Assembly: GCA_014239005.1 (NCBI GenBank)
Contig: JABAAA010000037.1
Location: forward strand, 1-9,790
Direction: 5' to 3'
DNA length: 9,790 nt
From: Alphaproteobacteria bacterium
Lineage (GTDB): Bacteria; Pseudomonadota; Alphaproteobacteria; JABAAW01
A program made the translations under genes and the position numbers. The notes beneath the pieces are model-generated. The model searched no databases, was not told where the DNA came from, and saw only the letters and a program-made list of their open reading frames with translations. Of the stretch, positions 5,555 through 9,790 are shown piece by piece; the stretch's first letter is position 1; each line of letters opens with the position of its first letter.

Positions 5555-6838
5555 TCAAGACGCGCAGTTTCGCAACTCCTTCGTTCCCATCAGTTCCCAC
5601 AAAACCTCCGGTAGGCGCACCGATCCGTCCTGCCGTTGCCCGTTTTCCAAAATCGCCGCCATCGTGCGTCCGACCGCCAGCCCCGATCCGTTCAACGCAT
5701 GAGGAAACTCCGTTCCCTTCACCCCCCTGCGGCGAAAGCGCGCGTTCAGCCGCCGCGACTGGAAGGCTGCACAATTGGAACAGCTGGAAATCTCCCGATA
5801 GATGCCTTGCGCCGGCATCCATACCTCCAAGTCGTAGGTCTTCTCGGCAGAAAAGCCCATGTCACCCGCGCACAACAGTATCACGCGATAGGGCAAGTGC
5901 AACCGCTTCAGAATTTCTTCAGCGCAAGCCGTCATGCGCCCATGCTCGTCTTCGGAATGTTCGGGCAAGGTGTAGCTCACGAGCTCCACTTTGGAAAACT
6001 GATGCAAGCGCAACAAGCCCTTCGTGTCTCTTCCCGCAGCCCCCGCTTCGGCACGAAAGCAGTTTGTCCAAGCGACATAACGTTTCGGCAAGTCGGCTTC
6101 TTCCATGACCTCGCCTGCGTGCAGACCGGTCAGGACGGTCTCTGCGGTCGGGATCAGGTATCGCCCATCTTCGGTGTTGAACAGGTCTTCGTGAAACTTC
6201 GGCAGATGCCCTGAGCCGAACAGGGTTTCTTCGCGCACCAACACGGGTGCGCACACTTCCGTGTAGCCGAACTCCTTAGTGTGCGTGTCGAGCATGAAGG
6301 TCGCCAAGGCGCGCTCCAACTTTGCCAAGTTGCCGTAGAGCAGCGAGAAGCGCGCTCCTGCCACCCTTGCAGCACGAGGAAAATCCATCTCTGCCAGCCC
6401 CTCGCCTATCTCGTCGTGCGATCGGGGAGCAAAGGCGAATGTCGGCAGTTCGCCGACTTCGCGCAAAAGCTCGTTGTTCCCTTCGTCCTTGCCGTCAGGC
6501 ACATCGCGGCTGGGAATGTTCGGCAGCAGGGAGAGAACAAGTTTCAGCTGCTCGTCCTTTTTTCGCACCTTGTCTTCTTCAGCGGCGATCGCCGTTTTCA
6601 GCTCTTTGGCGCGTTTGGTCGCCTTTTCTCGATTTTCACCGTCCTGCTGTTTTGCAAGGGTGGCGATGAGGATGGCGGTTTCGTTCCGCTCGGCTTGCAA
6701 GGTCTCCAGTTCTCTGACCGCCTCTCTCCACGCGTCGTGTTTTGTCACGAGCATCTGCGCCTGATTGTCTATTCCTCGCTTGCGCATGCCCTCGTCGAAA
6801 TTCTGTTGGGCATCGCGCAAAGCTTTGATGTCGTGCAT
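5555..6838 (-). CDS. serS: Seryl-tRNA synthetase
   Basis: It charges tRNA-Ser with serine in the cytoplasm and is a class II aminoacyl-tRNA synthetase. The 427-residue length is normal for the family. Residues about 30-105 are charged and helical, the coiled-coil arm that grips the long variable arm of tRNA-Ser. The catalytic core follows: motif 1 around LERALATFMLDTH (174-186), motif 2 as FRAEAGAAGRDTKGLLRLHQ (261-280), then SSCSNCAAFQSRR (351-363) and motif 3 as GSGLAVGRTMAAILEN (384-399) with Arg391. The ATG at 6838 gives the typical N-terminus MHDIKALRDA. It lies one base after the tatC stop (TGA-C-ATG) with no clear Shine-Dalgarno sequence, so translation probably depends on coupling to tatC. 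The frame is open further upstream, but that part is antisense-like low-complexity Ser/Arg sequence inside tatC. Confidence 0.97.
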   Translation of the reverse strand: MHDIKALRDAQQNFDEGMRKRGIDNQAQMLVTKHDAWREAVRELETLQAERNETAILIATLAKQQDGENREKATKRAKELKTAIAAEEDKVRKKDEQLKLVLSLLPNIPSRDVPDGKDEGNNELLREVGELPTFAFAPRSHDEIGEGLAEMDFPRAARVAGARFSLLYGNLAKLERALATFMLDTHTKEFGYTEVCAPVLVREETLFGSGHLPKFHEDLFNTEDGRYLIPTAETVLTGLHAGEVMEEADLPKRYVAWTNCFRAEAGAAGRDTKGLLRLHQFSKVELVSYTLPEHSEDEHGRMTACAEEILKRLHLPYRVILLCAGDMGFSAEKTYDLEVWMPAQGIYREISSCSNCAAFQSRRLNARFRRRGVKGTEFPHALNGSGLAVGRTMAAILENGQRQDGSVRLPEVLWELMGTKELRNCAS

Positions 6839-6839
6839 G

Positions 6840-7607
6840 TCAGGATGCTCGCTGTTTTCTTCGCGCGGCTTTAGCCATGAGGACGGCGCCCCAGATAGAC
6901 ATTTCGTAGAGCAGGATGATGGGAAGCGCGAGCGCGATTTGGCTGAGCGGATCTGGCGGCGTGAGTACGGCGGCGACGATGACGACGATGAGGATGGCGT
7001 AGCGTCGTTTTTTTCGTAGCGCCTCGGCGTTGGTGATGCCTGCCTTGACGAGCAGCATGAGCAGGACGGGCAGTTCGAAGCAGACGCCGAATGCGAGGAC
7101 GAGACGCATGACGAGGGAAAGGTATTCACCGACCTTGGGCTCCAGGCGTATGGCGAGGTGTGCTGTGTCTTTGGCTTGCTCGAAGCCGAGGAAGAATTTC
7201 CATGCGACGGGCAGGACGATAAAGTAGACGAAGCTTGCGCCGAGGTAAAAAAGGATAGGGGTTGCGATCATGAAGGGCCAGATGGCGCTCTTTTCGTTCT
7301 TGTAGAGTCCGGGGGCGACGAAGAGCCATAGTTGTGTGCACATGAGTGGGAGGGCTATGAGCAGGGCTGTGAACATGGCGAGTTTGATTTCGGTGAGAAA
7401 TTGCTCTTGCATGGCGGTGTAGATCATGCCTCTGCCTGCCTGGTCTTCGAGCAGACGGGTGAGGGGACGCATGAGGAAGTTGAAGACGGGTTTGGCGAAA
7501 AAGAAGGCTGCGATGAAAGCGAAGAAAAAAAGAGCGAGTGCGATGAGCATTCGTTGTCGCAGTTCTCGCAGATGAAAGAATATGTCCTGCTTGGCGTTGT
7601 CGGTCAT
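6840..7607 (-). CDS. tatC: Sec-independent protein translocase subunit TatC
   Basis: This is the core receptor of the twin-arginine translocase in the inner membrane; with TatB it binds twin-arginine signal peptides of folded cargo. The 255-residue protein has six predicted membrane helices. It keeps the N-terminal cytoplasmic HLRELRQRM motif (12-20), the first-loop block LWLFVAPGLYKNEK (93-106) with the signal-peptide-contacting Glu105 (equivalent to E. coli Glu103), and the intramembrane Glu178 in FGVCFELP. The C-terminal tail is short and basic. Its ATG overlaps the tatB stop by four bases (ATGA), and the serS ATG follows its own stop by one base. No strong Shine-Dalgarno sequence precedes it, so coupling to tatB is likely. 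The call is secure. Confidence 0.96.
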   Translation of the reverse strand: MTDNAKQDIFFHLRELRQRMLIALALFFFAFIAAFFFAKPVFNFLMRPLTRLLEDQAGRGMIYTAMQEQFLTEIKLAMFTALLIALPLMCTQLWLFVAPGLYKNEKSAIWPFMIATPILFYLGASFVYFIVLPVAWKFFLGFEQAKDTAHLAIRLEPKVGEYLSLVMRLVLAFGVCFELPVLLMLLVKAGITNAEALRKKRRYAILIVVIVAAVLTPPDPLSQIALALPIILLYEMSIWGAVLMAKAARRKQRAS

Positions 7608-8185
7608 TGTTGAAGTGTTGCTTTAGGTTCGGAGGATGAAGATTTTTTGGCGGTTTTGGCGGCGGGTTTGCGGGTCGATGTCGCCAATGTTGTCGAGGTT
7701 GCCGAGGTTGCCGAGGTTTTAGCTTTGCTTGTTCTTGCTTTCGTTGCTTTGATTTTTGCTTTTGCTGTTGTTGTTGTTGTTGTTGTTGTTTGGGGCTTGA
7801 GCTTGGGCTTGGGCTTGGGTTTGATTTTGGGCGAGGGTTTGATCTTGGGCGAGGGTTTAGAAGCGCGGGATTTTTTGAGTGCTGGGGTTTTTGTAGCGTT
7901 TTTTGTGGCGTTTTTGGCTGTGTCTTCGAGGTCTTCGATTTGCCGTTGGATTCGATGAGAGGCGTCGTGGATAAGGTTTCGTGTTTTGCTGGCTTCGGAC
8001 GAGATGTCTTCCAAGTGTGTTTTGGAGAAGTTGTGGATGTGGTGTTGGAGTTCTTGTGTGGTCGAGCGTATTTTGGCGGTGATGGAGAAGATTGTTTTGA
8101 GGAGGGAGGGGAATTCTTTAGGCGGGAAGACGACGAGCGCGACGGCACCGAGGACGATGAGTTCTTGCCAGCCGATGTCGAACAT
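7604..8185 (-). CDS. tatB: Sec-independent protein translocase subunit TatB with repeat-expanded tail
   Basis: TatB partners TatC in recognising twin-arginine substrates. The 193-residue product starts MFDIGWQELIVLGAVALVV, with one membrane helix and the conserved Glu8, followed by an amphipathic helical region to about residue 98. The hinge is odd: residues 20-26 read FPPKEFP, so the near-invariant Gly of the Gly-Pro hinge (Gly21 in E. coli) is Pro21. Residues 99-185 are low complexity: PSPKIK twice (111-122), Lys-Pro steps, eight consecutive Thr (133-140), then Ala/Thr/Ser/Lys-rich sequence, all coded by tandem repeats. The ATG at 8185 gives the canonical N-terminus. Six C bases directly precede it and no Shine-Dalgarno sequence is visible. 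The stop overlaps the tatC start. Confidence 0.93.
   Translation of the reverse strand: MFDIGWQELIVLGAVALVVFPPKEFPSLLKTIFSITAKIRSTTQELQHHIHNFSKTHLEDISSEASKTRNLIHDASHRIQRQIEDLEDTAKNATKNATKTPALKKSRASKPSPKIKPSPKIKPKPKPKLKPQTTTTTTTTAKAKIKATKARTSKAKTSATSATSTTLATSTRKPAAKTAKKSSSSEPKATLQQ
7689..7715 (-). repeat. Three 9-bp repeats in the tatB tail
   Basis: The plus strand reads GTTGTCGAG, GTTGCCGAG, GTTGCCGAG in tandem. In tatB they encode the Thr/Ser/Ala-rich steps around residues 158-168. Copy-number change would be in frame. Confidence 0.75.
7767..7790 (-). repeat. Eight-copy trinucleotide repeat coding for poly-threonine in TatB
   Basis: GTT occurs eight times in tandem on the plus strand. On the coding strand this gives ACA codons for eight Thr residues (133-140). 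Uninterrupted trinucleotide runs of this length are prone to slippage. Confidence 0.9.
7795..7856 (-). repeat. Hexamer and 18-bp tandem repeats in the tatB tail
   Basis: GCTTGA and three GCTTGG units (7795-7818) encode alternating Lys-Pro steps. Directly next to them an 18-bp unit occurs twice (7821-7838 and 7839-7856, one base different), encoding PSPKIK twice. Together they make the Lys/Pro-rich spacer at residues 111-131. Confidence 0.88.
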
Positions 8186-8277
8186 GGGGGGATTGTAGGG
8201 GTGACGAGGGAAGATTGCAAGGAGGAGAGCGCCAGAGGGGGAGATCGCACAAGGGGGGGGTACAAATTTTCCCTGCA

Positions 8278-8332
8278 AAAGCTACGCCCTCAAACACGGA
8301 GCGCGTAGAGCTAGAGCGTAGAGCGTAGCTTT
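8278..8332 (-). terminator. Candidate hairpin with A/T flanks between tatA and tatB
   Basis: AAAGCTACGC (8278-8287) and GCGTAGCTTT (8323-8332) are perfect 10-base inverted repeats with a 35-base loop. Read on the minus strand, the second arm runs into TTTT, so it resembles an A/T-flanked, possibly two-way terminator. The loop is long and contains two more GCGTAG copies that could pair with the same arm, so the fold is uncertain. If it acts, it would reduce read-through from tatA to tatB. Confidence 0.3.
8303..8329. repeat. Degenerate heptamer repeats GTAGAGC
   Basis: GTAGAGC at 8305-8311, a shortened TAGAGC at 8312-8317, GTAGAGC at 8318-8324 and a partial GTAGC at 8325-8329 follow each other. 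They place three GCGTAG copies (8303, 8316, 8323) opposite one CTACGC arm at 8282-8287. Confidence 0.7.
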
Positions 8333-8362
8333 CTCCTTACACCAAGCGCGTGTAACTTCTTT

Positions 8363-8427
8363 CGTTAGCCTCTTCGTTAGCCGTTAGCCTCTTGCGTTAG
8401 CCGTTAGCCTCTTGGATAACCTCTTGG
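8363..8427. repeat. 20-bp tandem repeat array between tatA and tatB
   Basis: CGTTAGCCGTTAGCCTCTTG occurs twice in perfect tandem (8375-8394, 8395-8414). A half unit CGTTAGCCTCTT precedes it (8363-8374) and a diverged GATAACCTCTTGGG follows (from 8415). There are no spacers between copies, so this is not a CRISPR array. The 20-bp unit is not a multiple of three, consistent with non-coding DNA. Confidence 0.9.
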
Positions 8428-8523
8428 GTTTTACCGAAACGCGTTAACAGCCTTTCAACCTAGCAAGCTGCTTTTGCGCTGAGATGCGGAATGCTTCAAG
8501 TTCTAGGTCTCACGACCAGCTTG

Positions 8524-8733
8524 TCAGATTTCCTTCTTCTTCGCCTTTCCCTTTCCTTTTCCTTCGCCCTCGCCCACTTTTTTCTTCTCCTTCTCTCCAT
8601 CCAAGCTATTGCGAAACTCTCGCAAGCCCCGCCCAAAGTCTCCCATCAAACGAGATAACTTTCCCCCGCCCCCGAACAACACCACCGCAACCGCCAAGAC
8701 GATCAACCAATGCCAAATGCTGAAACTGCCCAT
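8524..8733 (-). CDS. tatA: Sec-independent protein translocase subunit TatA
   Basis: TatA oligomers form the passage for folded twin-arginine substrates at the inner membrane. The 69-residue protein has the typical alphaproteobacterial start [20 protein letters not shown] (one membrane helix), a Phe-Gly hinge (20-21) extended to four Gly, and an amphipathic helix [16 protein letters not shown] (25-40). The tail from about 46 is a Lys/Glu/Gly low-complexity run encoded by a C/T-rich plus-strand stretch, similar in style to the NlpC/P60 inserts. The ATG at 8733 follows GGAGG with an 8-base spacer, the best ribosome site in the window. The gene lies 36 bp after the ABC ATPase gene and is separated from tatB by 338 bp. 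Confidence 0.94.
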   Translation of the reverse strand: MGSFSIWHWLIVLAVAVVLFGGGGKLSRLMGDFGRGLREFRNSLDGEKEKKKVGEGEGKGKGKAKKKEI

Positions 8734-8769
8734 CTCTCCATCCTCCACGCCAACATGAAACAATTCCCC

Positions 8770-9790
8770 CTACCTTGTAGCACACTCGCCGACAAACAGC
8801 AAGACATCGCTGTGCTCGACCGACAACAAGACTCGCGAGCCCACTTCGGGCAAGAAACATCCGCCCGCCCGAGCGTGCAAATGAATCTGACCGCCATTCA
8901 AGGTGCTGGACAAATGAACCAAGCTGTCTCCGCCGATCATGCGCGCCGCCTCGACCTTCCCGACACAACATCCCTCCCCCGCTTCTTCGCCCCGCAACAT
9001 CATGGAAAGACGCAAGTTTTGCGGACGCACCACCACCTCTGCCGAAGCGCCTCCAAACGACACGGGCAAACGACCGAACGGCGTCACCGCACACCCCCCC
9101 TCCACCGTCACGGAGAAACGATTCACCTCGCTCAACAGAGAAGCGACATAGGCGTTGCACGGCGCCCCGTAGATGGCGCACGGATCGCCGCTCTGTACCA
9201 CCCTGCCCCCCTCGTCCAAGACGATCAGCCGATCAGACATGTACATCCCCTCCTCTGCATCGTGGGTCACCAACAAGACGCTGCATCCCGCCGACTGAAT
9301 CCAATGCAATGTGCGATCGCGGATTCGGTCGCGCAGGCGAACATCCAAGTTGGCAAAGGGCTCGTCCAGCAACAGCAAACGAGGACGGGACACCAACGCA
9401 CGAGCCAAAGCGACGCGCTGCTGCTGCCCCCCCGACAAGAGCTGCGGATAGCTTTCGGCGAACTCTTCCAACTCGACCATCGCCAACACACGCTTGATCG
9501 CCTCTGCCTCCTTCCCCTCGCCGTTGCCTCCGCGAAAAGCCAACGACAAATTCTCTGTCACCGTCCGATGCGGAAACAAGGCGAAATCTTGAAACACCAT
9601 GCCGATCGACCCCCGCAACTCCGGTGCCACACAACGCGAGCGCGAACAAACCTCCTGCCCGTCCAACAGGATCGTTCCTGCGGCACAACACTCCAACCCC
9701 GCCAGCAGACGCAACACCGTCGTCTTGCCGCAACCCGAAGGACCCAACAAGCAGACGACATTGCCTCTCGCTATTTCGAAGCGCAAGTTT
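8770..9790 (-). CDS. ABC transporter ATP-binding protein, FbpC-like (5' end beyond window)
   Basis: The visible part covers most of a 340-370-residue importer ATPase; roughly the first 25 residues lie outside the window. Counting from 9786, it has Walker A GPSGCGKTT (15-23), the Q-loop MVFQDFALFPH (63-73), the signature LSGGQQQRVALARAL (117-131), Walker B LLLLDEP (137-143) and the H-loop His175 in LLVTHDAEEGM. The C-terminal TOBE-type region includes SEVNRF (219-224) and VVVRPQNLRLS (251-261). The SEVNR block and lengths resemble iron(III) importers of the FbpC type, so ferric iron is the likeliest substrate, but related polyamine or sulfate importers share this layout. No permease or binding protein gene is visible here. 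About fourteen Cys residues are present, more than I would expect. It ends 36 bp before tatA and may share its transcript. Confidence 0.88.
   Translation of the reverse strand, partial: NLRFEIARGNVVCLLGPSGCGKTTVLRLLAGLECCAAGTILLDGQEVCSRSRCVAPELRGSIGMVFQDFALFPHRTVTENLSLAFRGGNGEGKEAEAIKRVLAMVELEEFAESYPQLLSGGQQQRVALARALVSRPRLLLLDEPFANLDVRLRDRIRDRTLHWIQSAGCSVLLVTHDAEEGMYMSDRLIVLDEGGRVVQSGDPCAIYGAPCNAYVASLLSEVNRFSVTVEGGCAVTPFGRLPVSFGGASAEVVVRPQNLRLSMMLRGEEAGEGCCVGKVEAARMIGGDSLVHLSSTLNGGQIHLHARAGGCFLPEVGSRVLLSVEHSDVLLFVGECATR

Larger units (their letters stand above)
8186..8523. other. 338-bp gap between tatA and tatB, no gene seen
   Basis: tatA and tatB normally lie close together. Here they are split by a stretch without a credible coding frame on either strand. 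From right to left it holds a short inverted repeat next to the tatA stop, the 20-bp repeat array, a heptamer repeat set inside a 10-bp inverted repeat, a run of eight G on the plus strand (8253-8260), and a pyrimidine-rich leader (coding strand) ending in six C before the tatB ATG. I see no tRNA, riboswitch or convincing promoter in it. Confidence 0.7.

Noticed and set aside
4984..6108. Long plus-strand frame across the NlpD-like and serS genes
   Set aside because: Antisense to two well-supported genes; Lys/Thr/Phe repeats in its middle are just the 15-bp array read in another frame.
6839..7129. Upstream extension of the serS frame
   Set aside because: The added 97 residues are Ser/Arg-rich sequence overlapping tatC out of frame; the ATG at 6838 gives the canonical SerS N-terminus.
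8186..8278. TTG start at 8278 for tatB
   Set aside because: The ATG at 8185 gives the exact TatB N-terminus; extra residues have no family match.
8363..8427. Possible CRISPR or iteron array
   Set aside because: Copies are directly adjacent with no spacers, only two are perfect, and no cas gene, replication gene or DnaA-box cluster is nearby.
8464..8523. CAAGCTG/CAGCTTG inverted repeat after the tatA stop as a terminator
   Set aside because: Only seven pairs with a 46-base loop and no T run after it on the minus strand.

Overview
The window looks like chromosomal DNA of a Gram-negative alphaproteobacterium. The main evidence is the consecutive order tatA, tatB, tatC, serS and a LysM/M23 lipoprotein on the minus strand, which is an arrangement typical of Alphaproteobacteria. 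The SerS and TatA N-termini also have the form I associate with that class. A KdsA (Kdo-8-phosphate synthase) implies Kdo-containing lipopolysaccharide. I cannot place the organism below class from this sequence alone.

Layout. Positions 15-2253 (plus strand) hold a two-gene unit: an exported DUF3179 protein and a 12-helix MFS transporter. They converge on a long minus-strand series that reads from the right edge leftwards: a 5'-truncated FbpC-type ABC ATPase (9790-8770), tatA (8733-8524), a 338-bp gap full of repeats, tatB (8185-7604), tatC (7607-6840), serS (6838-5555), a 133-bp repeat-bearing gap, an NlpD-like lipoprotein (5421-4285), kdsA (4271-3366), a 69-bp gap with a 14-bp tandem repeat, and an SH3/NlpC-P60 hydrolase (3296-2331).

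How the genes work together. TatA, TatB and TatC form the twin-arginine translocase for folded proteins. The NlpD-like protein and the NlpC/P60 hydrolase act on, or regulate cleavage of, peptidoglycan. KdsA supplies the inner-core sugar of LPS. Much of the minus-strand series is therefore envelope biogenesis, with the housekeeping gene serS inside it. Tight junctions (ATGA overlap tatB/tatC, TGA-C-ATG tatC/serS, a Shine-Dalgarno sequence overlapping the nlpD stop for kdsA) suggest co-translation of neighbours.

What is unusual. The locus is full of short tandem repeats of unrelated unit sequence. Inside genes every unit I found is a multiple of three (3, 6, 9, 12 or 18 bp). In gaps, units of 7, 14 and 20 bp occur, plus a 15-bp one. 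They expand low-complexity tails and inserts in TatB, TatA, the NlpC/P60 protein and even the NlpD signal peptide. surE and pcm, which usually lie between serS and the M23 lipoprotein, are absent, and a 15-bp repeat array occupies that site. TatB has proline in place of the hinge glycine, and the M23 domain has lost most zinc ligands. I saw no mobile element, CRISPR array, tRNA or rRNA, and no clearly new defence or metabolic system. The notable signal is repeat expansion across an otherwise conserved envelope locus.
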